Part shown: positions 12,478 to 24,366 of the stretch, piece after piece
Position numbering within the stretch: the first letter of the stretch is position 1
Layout: each line of letters opens with the position of its first letter
DNA from: Mytilus californianus
Taxonomy: Eukaryota > Mollusca > Bivalvia > Mytilida > Mytilidae
Reading direction: 5' to 3'
Length of the DNA: 64,000 nt
NCBI RefSeq assembly: GCF_021869535.1
Contig: NW_026262734.1
Span: 107,977,088 to 108,041,087 of the forward strand
Notes under the pieces: generated by a model
Told to the model about the DNA's origin: nothing
The model's database searches: none
The model's input: only the letters and a program-made list of their open reading frames with translations
Translations under genes and position numbers: made by a program

Positions 12478-13241
12478 GGGGCCAGTTTCACAAAGCTATC
12501 TTAGGAATAAGACATGTCTTAGGATGGTCTTACAACATTTCTTAGTCCTAAGTGGTTTTCACAAAGTGGTCCTAATTTAGGACAAGTCTTAAATTTGATC
12601 ATAAACTACAGATAGGACTACACGAAAAGATGGTCTTAGGATAGTCTGAACTTTATTTATATAAATTGCACTTTTTATTGCAATTTCTTATATTAATTTT
12701 GCAAATTATCTAATTACTATTTAATTATCTTATCTCCTTTTCCTGCAAGAATAAATCTTAATAGGTTGACGGATTAGTAACAATGAAAATTCGATGTACT
12801 TTTAGCAAGAATGCACGATTTCATACTTCGACCTGAATATTAGAACCGACAAATTGAATTCAACTCACTTGTAAAAAAAAATTATGAACAGTTCATTGTT
12901 GTTTTTTTCCCTCAAATTTGTATTTGAATTTTTATATGTAAACTGGTGTATTATTAATAGATTATTTTACAAATTATCTAATTATGGAATAATAATCAAT
13001 ACGTTTAGTAATATATAGGAAACACATACTACATTTACATGAATTGTTCCATACATTCACGTTAATATTATACAATTTGAAGAACTTACGACAGGTTTAT
13101 GATATCTTAGCTAAGATCACCCTAAGACAGCTTCGAAGCAAGGTCTGAGATATGTACGAGGATAGTCATAAGAGGATTATAAGGCATGTCCTAAGATATA
13201 TCTCACGACAGGTCTAAGAATAGCTTCGTGAAACCGGCCTC
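12478..13241. mobile_element. Non-autonomous DNA transposon with GGCC-ended inverted repeats
   Basis: The left end GGGGCCAGTTTCACAAAGCT and the complement of the right end, GAGGCCGGTTTCACGAAGCT, match over about 28 bp. Inside each arm the motif CTTAGGA/TCCTAAG recurs several times (about 12500-12650 and 13080-13210), giving subterminal repeats. The 764 bp contain no transposase. The target duplication could not be resolved by eye, so the superfamily is left open. Confidence 0.75.
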
Positions 13242-13633
13242 TGGATTCGGTTTGCCGAAAAATGCATAGTTTTTACAAATGGAACTCAATGTGGTCGCAT
13301 ATATTTTTTTTATTGAACGTTAGTTTTTTGGGTTTATAATCAAACATTTTCCTTTTGCAAGCCGTTCGCATTAATGAATGGATACATTAATTTCCAAACG
13401 TACACAGATTTGTTTTGATATGAACTATATATTAAATTAATTTTCCCTATTTTTTGTAAGAATATACTCCTTTCATTGCATTTCATTCAGTTTTTTTTTT
13501 TTATGTTTAATCATTTCCCGCAAAAGATCAAGGCTAGTTAAATATTTGGAAGTCATTTCCGTATTTTTGTGTCATAATGCATGTTCTTTGTTTGTTATAA
13601 CTTGCCGGCAATGGTTTTGATCTTTCTTTTTTT

Positions 13634-13987
13634 TTCAATTAACGATAACATAATTATACTGTTTTTCCTTTTGGCGATTTAAAACCTGTAGTTAGTAAAC
13701 GTTACTTATGTAAAACAAAAATAATAAAAAGCGATGATCCGGATGTTTTTAGAATATTATCTCATTTGATCAACATTTGATTTTTACTTTATTTTTTTTT
13801 CTTACGCGTGGGTTATATTATAACTTATGTATTATTTTTATTCGAATTAAACTGGAAACAAATTTTTCAATTAACCATAGTATAATTATACTTTTTTTCC
13901 TTTTGACGATTTTTAAAAACCTGTAGTCAGTCAGCTTTCCTTATGTAAAACAAATATACTAGTAAAAAGCAAAGATCAGGATGTTTA
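13634..13987. repeat. Local direct duplication, about 232-bp period
   Basis: About 115 bp at 13634-13748 recur at 13866-13987. Both contain TTCAATTAAC, ATAATTATACT, CCTTTTG-CGATTT, AAACCTGTAGT and ATGTAAAACAAA, then AAAAAGC-A-GATC-GGATGTTT. Many substitutions separate them, so the duplication is old. No function is apparent. Confidence 0.6.
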
Positions 13988-13989
13988 CG

Positions 13990-15450
13990 TTTTGCTGACG
14001 TTGTGACAACACGGCTATACTTTATGATACGGTCTCAAACTCTTGAGGCTAACAAGAAACGTAATAAACTATTTAGTTTAAAAAACACAAATTTAAAAAA
14101 CTTAACACCAATTTTCATTTTCTAAGATTTCATAATGGACATTTGCGCTTAATCAACATAACATACATGACTTGAACAGCAGGTGGTTTAAAAATCTACT
14201 TTCGGTCTTCAAAAAATTGAAAGAATAATACTACAGTCCCTCGGACTATCCATTCAATATAATAGACACAAGAAGAGTCTAGTTTTAAATTTAAAATCCA
14301 CTAATTGAATAAAATTGCATGACGAAATAAGGGAAAATTAAAAATGATCAATCCATAATAGTTTCGTTTTTTTCCTATCGTTTACCCGAATATTTAAAAA
14401 AAATAATTATAAGAAACTAAGTTTATACCACTCTTTCTCAATTTTCACATGCCAACATTTCAAAATTTCTAAAATCAATTATAATTTTCTATTGAAAATC
14501 TATCTCAAAAAGATATATCTCAAAGTTTTGGCGTTTTTTAACCAAAAAGTATGATTTTTTAAAAAGTGATCCCACCCTTTTTAAATTAAAAACAATCCAC
14601 AAGATTCTCTTTGTCTTATAGATGAATGGTGTTAATATAGTAATTGTTTTAGGGCGCCACAGACTATATTAGTCGGCATGGTCTTCTTTAAAAACAAGAC
14701 CAAATGGAATTGAACCATCATAACTTGGCATATAATTCCCTAACACCAAGTGAACATGAAAAAGTTCAGTCTTTTGCTGTATCAGTTACATAATTAATTT
14801 TCATATAGTTTCAAAATTATTTAAATACTTTTTAATTATGTGTGCAATTTCAAATAAGCTACACCGAATCTGTAACGATCAATTTCGCGATCTAAATATT
14901 TTTTCAAAACCAGCTTGGTTTTCAGAAAAAAGACTCAATTCGTTGTCCTTATTATATCTAAATGATTTTTTGTTTAAGTAGATCTTTGGTTGTTAATCTT
15001 AATTGTAATTAGTTCATGACTAACCTATGGACGATTAAGCTGATATATGTAATAGAAATCTTTTTTTTAAATCCTACCATAAGAAGTTGTTTCTCAAAAT
15101 CTGGGATTATTTTCTTTTACAGAAAATCAGTTTTTCACATGTACCAGTTATTCGTATCTTTGGCACATTCAATTACTTTGAAAAAACTTACTTCACCTAT
15201 GTACCAATGTGTCTTGGAATCCTATCCATGTCTCAAAATTTATTATTTTGTTTAACAAAAAGTAAGTTATCACCAATCCTATCACAATTCTAGCTCCAAA
15301 AAGTAAACGGTATGAATAAAACAAGTTGAAATATTATTTTAATTTACTAAAATTTAACCATTTTATTTAGCCATGGTGTAGTGATCCCTCTACCATAGAA
15401 AATTGACCCCTATAAACCTCAGACTTTCAAACTACTAATGTTAATCTTGT
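13990..15450. other. AT-rich stretch, nothing recognised
   Basis: The short open frames near 15016-15293 overlap in two frames and show no family motif. No splice-bounded exon or repeat boundary was found. Confidence 0.35.
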
Positions 15451-15453
15451 ATT

Positions 15454-15502
15454 ATATATATATATATATATATATATCTATATATATATATATATATATA
15501 TA
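15454..15502. repeat. AT dinucleotide microsatellite
   Basis: An almost pure (AT)n tract interrupted by one CT step. It borders the first copy of the 540-bp repeat. A shorter AT tract borders the far end of the second copy at about 16380-16389. Confidence 0.85.
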
Positions 15503-15503
15503 A

Positions 15504-16380
15504 AAAAGTCTAAATTGAAAACAACGTTCAAACCTATGATTGCGTTGGATAAAAACCGCAATTTTTATACGTGTGCATGTAAAACAAAGTTCGTGGTAGA
15601 GGGGTCTAAATACAGCACAAGCAACAATTTCCAAAAGACCAAAAAAAAAGTGAAAAAGTCTATTTTAACAAAACGCATTTGACTAACAGGTCGAACAACT
15701 GATGTTCTTAAACCCTGCTGACTGCCATTGGCGATTGCCAAATAAATTGATCACCAGATCTAACAAAATGGATCTAAATATTGATTTAATACCAAACAGA
15801 AAACAATAAATTTGTGGAAAAGATGGTATACCACAAACATGAGATGCAAAAATTTGTACACCATATCCGGATTTCGACAATTAATGTCTCTTCCGTGATG
15901 TTAGGGATCGAAACGGTATTTGGAAGGCAATATAATTTACCTCAATTTAGGAAAGACTCTTGAATTTAAAGAGTCGAAATAGGATGAACGGATCATATAA
16001 ACCCGTAGGAAAATATAATACAAGCCCAGACGAAAAAATATATAAAAGTCTAAATTGAAAACAACGTTCAAACCTATGATTGCGTTGGATAAAAACCGCA
16101 ATTTTTATACGTGTGCATGTAAAACAAATTTCGTGGTAGAGGGGTCTAAATACAGCACAAACAACAATTTCCAAAAGACCAAAAAAAAAGTGAAAAAGTC
16201 TATTTTAACAAAACGCATTTGACTAACAGGTCGAACAACTGATGTTCTTAAACCCTGCTGACTGCCATTGGCGATTGCCAAATAAATTGATCACCAGATC
16301 TAACAAAATGGATCTAAATATTAATTTAATACCAAACAGAAAACAATAAACTTGTGGAAAAGATGGTATACCACAAACAT
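15504..16380 (-). repeat. 540-bp head-to-tail repeat downstream of a Penelope-like endonuclease
   Basis: Positions 15504-15840 recur at 16044-16380 with an exact offset of 540 and about four substitutions in 337 bp. The stretch between them (15841-16043) contains a hammerhead-like fold on the minus strand. The array lies 3' of the minus-strand GIY-YIG open frame at 16610-17197. Penelope-like elements are known for tandem pseudo-LTR ends and for hammerhead motifs in them, so this is plausibly a pseudo-LTR or a retrozyme-like dimer. That reading is inference. Confidence 0.7.
15859..15900 (-). ncRNA. Hammerhead ribozyme-like fold, one core substitution
   Basis: On the minus strand CATCA and TGGTG form stem I, GACA/TGTC form stem II around TTAAT, the GAAA box is intact, and ATCCGGAT forms a minimal stem III before an AUA cleavage triplet. 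The core CUGANGA is CGGAAGA, with U4 changed to G, which should impair cleavage. Stem III differs from the copy at 24367 (ATGCGCAT) by base-paired changes. It lies inside the 540-bp repeat. Confidence 0.6.
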
Positions 16381-16609
16381 ATATATATAAGAAAAATAAT
16401 ATAAGATAATGACGGTTTCAATTCATCACTTTTACTAGCGCTTTCACTGCTTTCACAGATCTTCAGGTAATGTGACTTGTATACATAAATGTTATAAAAC
16501 AATTGATTGACGTTAACAATAGTATGACGTTAACAAATACAAGGGAGACTACTAATGTCATTTTAAAATAGGAGTAAAGTCTTTAAAATGTTTCGTAAAA
16601 ATTAAAATA

Positions 16610-17197
16610 TTATTTATCATTTAATCCCGGGTTGAGAATGTTTATGAATAATTCTTCTTTTTTCTTCCGGAGAAAATCATTTTGACGATTGACCATATAC
16701 AACGGAAATATTTTAAATCGTCCATTAGAACAACGATGGAAATGGTCGTTAGCCCTGATGATTGTTAAATCTTCATGGTTGGTTTGCTGTCTATGTACAG
16801 TCATTCTAGTCCGCAGTTCTGTTTTTGTCTCTCCAATATAGAATTCCTCACAATTTGCACATATGAGAGAATAAATGACGTTTGATCTTTTACAAGACAT
16901 ATTTTGTTTAACTGTGAAATGCTTTCCATTTTTTAAATAAATTGAACTTTCTTCTATTAAATCTGGACATGTCATACATCGTTTATCGGTACATTTTCTA
17001 ACAAAAAGCAAAGTTTCATTAAAGTCGAATTTTGAAGATGTTAAATATCGTTTTAGACTTTTTGACTGTCTTTTACTGTTGAATCTTCTTTTTTTGTAAT
17101 ACTTTGTCCATTTTTTCACTTTTGTGTAAATTATTTTCAATTTGTCGCATGCAACTAAATATATCATAATCTCGTGATATTTTGAACACATTACCAT
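16610..17197 (-). CDS. Penelope-like element endonuclease fragment (GIY-YIG)
   Basis: An open frame of 195 codons. Residues about 70-84 hold a cysteine cluster (CTDKRCMTC) and then CKRSNVIYSLICANC. The GIY-YIG module follows: VIYSL, FYIGET, LRTRMTVHR and a later KKKEELF with the expected Glu, ending ILNPGLNDK. This order (Cys-rich linker, then GIY-YIG) is typical of the C-terminal part of Penelope-like proteins, where the nuclease nicks target DNA for reverse transcription. No reverse transcriptase lies upstream (17.2-18.3 kb), so the copy is 5'-truncated although the frame is still open. The 540-bp repeat lies downstream. Confidence 0.8.
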   Translation of the reverse strand: MVMCSKYHEIMIYLVACDKLKIIYTKVKKWTKYYKKRRFNSKRQSKSLKRYLTSSKFDFNETLLFVRKCTDKRCMTCPDLIEESSIYLKNGKHFTVKQNMSCKRSNVIYSLICANCEEFYIGETKTELRTRMTVHRQQTNHEDLTIIRANDHFHRCSNGRFKIFPLYMVNRQNDFLRKKKEELFINILNPGLNDK

Positions 17198-17359
17198 TGA
17201 TGTCAGATTTCAAATTCCAATTTTCGTTGGTCGTGTCAAATATGGGGTAAAAGTAAAAAGTAGTATTTATGAATAAAACAATCTTTCGAAATTATTCCTT
17301 CTGTCAAATTTGTGGTTAATACTTAGTTTTTGTATAAAAGTTATAAAATTTCAAAAATA

Positions 17360-17660
17360 GATATATAAAAAAGAAGATGTGGTATGATTCCCAAAAAAGG
17401 AAAACTCCCACCAAAATAGATAGTGCTTGGATATTAACAACATTTTTCGAAGAAACAATTACTATCTTTAGTTAATTGCTGGCGCCTGATAATCCAAACT
17501 TTCTTATGACTAGGCCATGTCATAAGAACATCGTAGGACATATATTTGTCCTAAGTTGATTATCAAGCATGTCGCTACTTAGAAAAGTCGTAAGAATCGC
17601 CCTGAATTTATGAAACTTATTTAGGGGTCTTAAGATGATCTTGGGATGGTCCTAACTTTA
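17360..17660. repeat. Repeat debris: short interspersed repeat head and MITE-like piece
   Basis: ATATAAAAAAGAAGATGTGG at about 17362 is the start of the element seen whole at 27411. From about 17490 to 17660, blocks such as CATAAGAACATCGTAGGACA and GGTCTTAAGATGATCTTGGG resemble the interior of the MITE at 12478-13241, without recognisable ends. Confidence 0.35.
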
Positions 17661-18806
17661 AGATATATTTTATGATATTTAAAATGTAAACTTCAACGGA
17701 CCATATATATTTATTCAGAGAGCAGTACACTTTGTTTTGTGTAGAAATAGACCGCCTAGGGACTATACTATTCCACTGAACAATTTAGGTGACATTGGTA
17801 TTATTCACAAGCATATATTATCACGTCCGTCACACGGGCTCTTAGAGACCCTTCTTTCTAAATATTTTGTTTGTGTATTTAATTTTATATTAAGTAAATA
17901 CTCTCAAACATTTTAACTTACTTTCACTTGTTTAATGTGTTTTTACATTTATACCAAATATATATACAATGACAGGAGTATTTATATATGATGTCCCTCT
18001 AATCTTATTGTCTACTTGGAAAAAACTACAAGAGGGGCATCATACATTAGATTATGTATCGCTCTAGATAAAAAGTCAAAATACAAACAAATATAATTTT
18101 GAAAAAGGAGCACATTCCCCAAGCGCCTGTGATCCGTTATGAAATAATTTATGTACTTCGTATTTATATGGAAAATGCACGATATTTGCCTTTGAACTCT
18201 GATACGTATAAAATCGTGACACTTCAGATTAAACTCACTCAAAATAAAATATTTAACAATTGTTTTTGGTCATGTTTATTAGTTGTAACAATGAACACAT
18301 AATGTGTTAATTGATTTTATACTGCACTCGTTCTATTTGAGCAGTCAAAATGCGTTGACCGTATATTTCTATGTCATATACAGTCACTGACCTGATATCA
18401 CTTTTCATCATTTAAATAGAAATTGCCGAAATTATAATTAATTATTCATACGACCTATTCAACCTGTTCTTGTTTCCAATGTAAACAACGACTCAAACTT
18501 ATTTCTTTTGCAATTTTTGGAAGAAAAAAACATATTTCACTTGTTAATATTTTGGGTTTGCAAACTATAAATCATTATGTTTTATGCTTATTGTTGATAT
18601 TTTAGTTCATTCTCAAACAAATTCAATCACCATCGATTGCGGGTTTCAACAGGTAATGTACATTTCATTGTGTTGTATATTTCTCCGCCTGCATGATATG
18701 AGGCCTTTTTATAAAAGGGGGAAGTTTCCCAATATTTAAATCAAATAATAACATTAACACATTAAACAACAATTGAAAATGTTTTTTTTTTAGATTGCAG
18801 TATAAA
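17661..18806. other. AT-rich stretch, nothing recognised
   Basis: Small overlapping open frames at 18012-18302 on both strands show no motif. No other structure was identified. Confidence 0.35.
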
Positions 18807-18953
18807 GACAATAATAGTGCATTGACTTGACATATCAACGACATCAGGATTCGGCCCGAAACGGGGAAAAAGCTCGGCAGAGCCTCGCATTTCCCCGTTT
18901 CTAAGCCTTATCCTTATATCGTTGATATGTCAAGTCAATGCACTATTATTGTC
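18807..18953. mobile_element. Foldback (hairpin) element 1
   Basis: The first 35 bases (from GACAATAATAGTGCATTGAC) are repeated as a perfect reverse complement at the far end. The centre is comparatively GC-rich: CCCGAAACGGGG, AGCTCGGCAGAGCC and CCCCGTTTC. The whole 147 bp can form one long hairpin. A diverged relative with the same layout is at 36523-36670. Confidence 0.85.
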
Positions 18954-18959
18954 TGTATT

Positions 18960-21640
18960 TTTAAAACGATGCTACATTTTTATGGTTTTGTTTTTTTCAT
19001 AACATACAAAGTATTAACCATCTTCATAATAATACTTATAAAAATTCTAAATTGTAATCTTATAATAATTACTACTAGTGAAATTTGATGCATTTTAAAA
19101 CATTTTTAATTTCAGTATCCTATTTCTAAATGCAAACACTGAGGACAGCGGTTAAAACAAACACATGAATAGCGTTTGAAATTAAATTAAATATAACAAA
19201 ACGCCTAAGGCACCTCAAGATATATACAATAACTAGAAACATAACTTGAAAAATAATCTAAAATTTGTTCTTCAATTGAAAGGCATTGACATTATCGATC
19301 ACAAAACTGAAGTCGGTGATAATGAAAATTTAGACAGTAACTATAGTATTAACTTGAGACAAGGTTAATTTTTCTATGGTTTATTGTATAAGAATATCGA
19401 TTTAATCAATATATACATACATAAAAAAATATAATAAAAAAGTGTAAGCCTATCATGTTTATTGTAGTAAATGCACATGTTTTGTGTTAGTATATTATTA
19501 CTAATTGTAAATCCAAAAGTGGACTACATTTTTAGCCTTCTATTACTCCTATATAGATGGTTTATTTTTCAAACCGGGATCCTTAGCAGACTTTTCTCAT
19601 TTAATATGGCTTATCTTTATATATGATAAATTCTAGATAACTTAAACACATACAGGTTACTTTTTTCAAGCATTTGTTTTCATTTAAAACAATTTTTTTT
19701 CAAATAATGCCTTATATTATTTCGTTTAAAAGTGAAAGAGAAATATTTCTTATATTATACGGTATAGGAGAAAACGTTATAAGCTGGATTAATTTGTGTC
19801 TTACCTTTTTTCCTTTATCTTTTTGTTGTTGGTGCAAATGCATTGAGGAGATTTATTGTCGATATGACAAAAAAATAGGGCGATAACGCTAATTAATAAA
19901 GAGTCATAATAGAGAAGGGTTTATATACTATTTCACATCAGAAATCCAACGAACTCATAATTTGCAATGAGGTATTATAAATCCCTATAGTGGATATATA
20001 TATTTCAATTAAGAAAGCAATAATCAACTACTAAAGTAAACAAATCATAAAGTAAAGACTGCTAGAAAGAACAGGCGTATAGTTTCGTCTCAAAGTTTTT
20101 CTGCTGTGAACAAGTACACAATTCAACAATAAAAACAGAAGTATCTCAATAAATTAGAATATGTTTCGCTTGTTCAGGCTAATTACATAAAATCAAGGAA
20201 ATACTAGTAATGATTATTATACCTCAGTAATCATTTTCTGTATAAAATAAGTACACAATAAACAAAATTGATAAACAAATCAATATCCTATTTTCTTTAC
20301 GCAAACACTCAGGACAGCGGTAAGAACATACGCATGTATTGCGTTGCTTGCAAAAAGCCAACCGTTAAATAAGTTAAAAAGTGGAAGTTATCTTAAAAAA
20401 AAAATGATATTTTAACTACAAATAATGATGTTAGAAATATTCTTGCTAGTGATGAAAAACTATAAAACGTAATATAAGACACAAATCTTGTAATAGTCTT
20501 TGAACGAATGTAAGTTAATTTGACACTGGTGAACTATTGCACCGAGTGTAGGATTCCCAACCGTGTGATCTGTTCAGTTGAACATTGAATGTGATCTTTT
20601 AAACTGACTGGTAAACTAAAACATCAAACGATTTATAATAAAAGAGCTTGAATAAAGGCAAAGGAGACAACTATCAATATTAGACAAACAAATCTACATG
20701 TCACTTATTGGACCATCTTCAGCTATAAGGTAGTATAACATAGTGTTGAAAATGCATTCCTGTGGAGAATGTATGTCAATAATTTCTATATCTTTCTGAT
20801 AGACTTGTTTTATTCCACGTTATTGCAAGAAATTTATCCCAAATTCTATCTCGAACGACATTTTTCATTCAATAAAAATTAAGGCTTTTGAAAATACAAA
20901 AAGCTAAATCAATGACTAAAAGGTATATCAAAACTTACAAACAACTTCACGATGCGTCGTTTCAGTCAGAAATTACTACCAACTGTTACTGCAATAATAA
21001 CATGCAAGTGGTAATTAACCTTTGTACCTAACGGGTCATATTTCATTAGAAATAATATGTATCGATGAATTAAACAGTATCGCAAAACACGCAATATAAA
21101 TACCATTCGTTGTTAAATATAATTCCTTTTTGTCTAAAAAGCAGACGTAGAAGCAGTCCAGAGTATTTTGAACATGTTGTAATACTTTATATTTGCTTTT
21201 TGGATTGAATAAAACTAAATTTGTCAAATATTTTTGTTGTGTATTGTGAATTTCCGTTTGTGTTTCCTGTCGTGTAAATCGAAATGGTAAAACACTGTAA
21301 TTTCCGTTACGTTTATAAATAGACAAACACATTTCCATATGGGGTCTACTGAACACCATTGAACAACTACACTACGGACATTTGATTTACTTCTGTTCAC
21401 ACAATTGTTATATATTTACTGCATGTGGGTATCAAGAAGGAGTTGTCCACTATTGAATTTAGCGTTCAGAGAATTCACTCAGTGAAATTGTTACTAATGT
21501 TGCTACTAACATGGTGAAATGTCTACTATTTCTAAACCTACTGTTAAAGCTATATAAATTTTAGAATTCGGAAAAAAATCTATAAAAGTATGGTTAATCG
21601 ACCGAAACAGAATTATGCCTCTCTACTACAATAATCTCTG
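18960..21640. other. Intergenic DNA with one dispersed repeat pair
   Basis: A block near 19119-19180 (ATCCTATTT, GCAAACACTGAGGACAGCGG) recurs at 20283-20345 as GCAAACACTCAGGACAGCGG, about 1.17 kb away. The 107-codon minus frame at 21036-21359 starts with ATG but has no motif I recognise. Nothing else is supported. Confidence 0.4.
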
Positions 21641-21899
21641 TTTATGTTTAAATGATAGGTTTGCGTCGTTTATGGGCATTTGCAAGTCTTATAAGCCTAA
21701 GAGTTCTTGGTACCGACGTTGCTAATCAGCTGAATAAGAGTTGTAGTGTTCTTTTATTTGTCCTTATGAATATTACTTTTACTGTATAGTCTGTTTGTGG
21801 TGGTATCCATTTGACGTGGCTCTGTGTTTATACATCCCGTCATTGTGTTATTGTTCGAAGATAACTTTGTATATATGTCATTCATGTTTGCTAATATGC

Positions 21900-22330
21900 T
21901 TTGTCTATTTGCTTTTTTGTGTTTATTGTTACATATGACGTGGCTCTGTACTTATATATCACGTCATTGTGTAATTGTGCCATGGTAAATGTTTGTTCAC
22001 ATATTTGTTTGTTTTTATAGTGATTAAGATATTAACTCAATGTTGACTGCTGTACCCCTATTTTTGACATTTTTACATACTATGTCTGTTTGTTTTGTTC
22101 ACACATTGTTGTCAATATAATTGAATTGTATTCGACTGTCATACAAGTGAGAGGTTTAGCTAGCTATAAAACCAGGCTTAATTCACAAGAAAATCCCTGT
22201 ACCAAGTCAGGAATATAACAGTTGTTGTCCATTCGTTTGATGTGTTTGAGCTTTTGATTTTGCCATTTGATGAGGGAATTTCCGTTTTGAATTTTCCTAG
22301 GAGTTCAGTATTTTTGTGATTTATATTTTT
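21900..22330 (+). repeat. Dispersed retroelement 3'-tail repeat, copy 1
   Basis: The part at about 22125-22330 recurs at 24585-24790 (shared TAGCTAGCTATAAAA, CCTGTACCAAGT, TTTGAGCTTTTGATTTTGCC and TTTCCGTTT). Before it, GACGTGGCTCTGT and a TCATTGTGT/TAATTGTG phrase occur twice, at about 21815 and 21939, giving an internal 125-bp duplication. A further piece at about 22380-22455 matches the RT tail at 1900-1990 in complement. The autonomous partner is uncertain. Confidence 0.5.
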
Positions 22331-22998
22331 AGGTTATTGTGATTTATGTTCTATTGTTTTTCTGTTGTTCTTTTTCTTTTTTAGCAATGGCATTGTCAGT
22401 TTTTTGTCGACTTAGTAATATGAATGTCCCTCTGGTATCGTTTGCCTCACTTTTATACCAAGTGTTAACTTGCCCGGTTTATGTTAGTTGTGTAGAATGT
22501 GCCTTCACATTGAATTGTTTTTGTCTTTAACTCTTTTCCCCCCCGCTATATACTAATAGTAATAAGGCATCAATCAATCTATCAATAATCCAAATCAACC
22601 ACTTAATAAAACAATAGTAGCAGACTTCTCACTCACAACAGTAGAATACAAAAAAAATGATGTGCTTGTATTTTTCTTTGCTTACTTCAGATTTAAAACC
22701 TATCTAATACTTCTTGAATTGCTTTTATTATCAAGTATCAATATAACCACTGAACAACAGGCACCTGGCTTAGAACAGTTGCAAACAAATGCAGCGGGTT
22801 TAAATGTTTCAACAGGCGTCAACCTTCACCCTCACATGAAACAGTAATGTAACATTACAGCATTTAATTACACACTTAAGAATATCAATTGAAAAGGCTT
22901 AACTCGATCAAAAAGAAATATAAACAAAAACAAGTACAAATACACTGAACGAGTAAATTTGATCTATGACACAATATAAATACAATATTAATAACAAA

Positions 22999-24066
22999 AA
23001 TTTGTAAGGGTTCCGCGGAACCCAGTCTCTCGCCTACTTTTGCTGTTAGTCGCAGGCTCAACAAAAATAAGGAAAAAAAATAATAAAAATGTTCCTCTAA
23101 ATAAGATCTTTTGATTGTAAGAAGCTTCTGTCCAAGTTTGGTAAAAATCCAGGACAGTTTATGAATCCAATAAATGTTTTAAAAACTTTAACTGCAGACT
23201 GTATGTTATGTTAACTGGAAGAGAAACTAAGTCCATTTATAAGTAAAATGCAGAAAAACAGGAACGAAATTTTAACAAAATTTCTTCTAGATACTAGCAT
23301 TTGATCATAAACAAGCTTCTGTCCAAGTTTGGTACAAATCCAGGATAACTTGAGAAAGTTATTCAAATTTTAAAAACTTTAACTACAGAGTGAATGTAAT
23401 GTTTCCTGGCAGAAAAACTAAGTCCATTTCTAAGTAAAATACGGAAAAACAGGATTATTTTTTTACAAAATTTATTTTTGAATACTATCTTATGATCATA
23501 AGCAAGCTTCTGTCCAAGTTTGGTAGAAATCAAGGATAGTTTAAGAAAGTTATTAAAATTTCAAAAACTTTAACCACAGAGTGAATGTAATGTTTCCTGG
23601 CAGAAAAACTAAGTCCATTTATAAGTAAAATACGGAAAAACAGAATTTTTCTTATACAAAATTTACTTCTGGATACTATCTTTTGATCATAAATAAGCTT
23701 CTGTCCAAATTTAGTCCAGGATAGTTTAGAAAAGTTATTAAAATTTTAAAAACTTTAACCACCGAGTGAATGTAATGTTTTCTGGCAGAAAAACTAAGTC
23801 CTTTTCTAAGAAAAATACGGAAAAACAGGATTATTTTTTTACAAAATTTATTTCTGGATACTATCTTATGATCATAAGCAAGCTTCTGTCCAAGTTTGGT
23901 AGAAATCAAGGATAGTTTAAGAAAGTTATTAAAATTTCAAAAACTTTAACCACAGAGTGAATATTTGTGGACGTCGCCGCCGACGACGACGACGACGACG
24001 CCGACGACGGAATGTAGGATCACTATGTCTCGCTTTTTCGACATAAGTCGAAGGCTCGACAAAAAT
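22999..24066 (+). mobile_element. Helentron-like non-autonomous element with tandem core (A)
   Basis: The left part contains a perfect 16-bp palindrome GGGTTCCGCGGAACCC (23008-23023), then CTCGCCTAC and GTCGCAGGCTCAACAAAAA. The core (about 23105-23960) holds five tandem units of about 185-195 bp, each with AAGCTTCTGTCCAA and AAAACTAAGTCC. The right part has a GACGAC run, then TGTCTCGC-TTTTTCGACATAAG and AAGTCGAAGGCTCGACAAAAA, which can fold. The same right-end phrase ends the element at 51.6-53.0 kb. This layout fits bivalve pearl-like/Helentron-associated elements. No replicase is encoded. Confidence 0.65.
23971..24009. repeat. GAC/CGC trinucleotide tract
   Basis: GACGTCGCCGCCGACGACGACG and onward: a GC-rich trinucleotide run in otherwise AT-rich DNA, placed just before the right end of the tandem-core element. 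Its position matches a shorter CCGCCGCCGCC run at about 52934 in the second element. Confidence 0.8.
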
Positions 24067-24366
24067 GGGATGAAAATCAGTGTCAAAAAGACAACTCCAA
24101 CCTGGGGAAAAATGTTTTACCATGTACTGTTCGTGTCGCTCTCTGAATTCTTATTTTATGATTGCTTGTCTTTTTCCTTATTTTGATTTGCAATTGTGTT
24201 CTCTTCTTTGACATGTATGACTAAATTTCTAGTACATACCAAGAGACTGCAACTACTAACATGGAACACATGACAGTCTTGATAGACAACTTGTTGACAA
24301 ACGAGCTTAGTATTATATAAGGTCCTATATCATATATTCATAACATAAACGGTACCAATTTTTCTT

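Noticed and set aside
16395-16450. Possible hammerhead near the endonuclease 3' flank (minus strand GTGATGAATTGAAACC)
   Set aside because: C3 of the core is G, there is no stem II and the flanks do not pair.
21036-21359. 107-codon minus-strand frame
   Set aside because: No motif, no recognisable splice context and no homologous copy in the window; an AT-rich chance frame cannot be excluded.
23929-24123. Arginine-rich frame
   Set aside because: It comes from the GAC/CGC trinucleotide run at the end of the tandem-core element.
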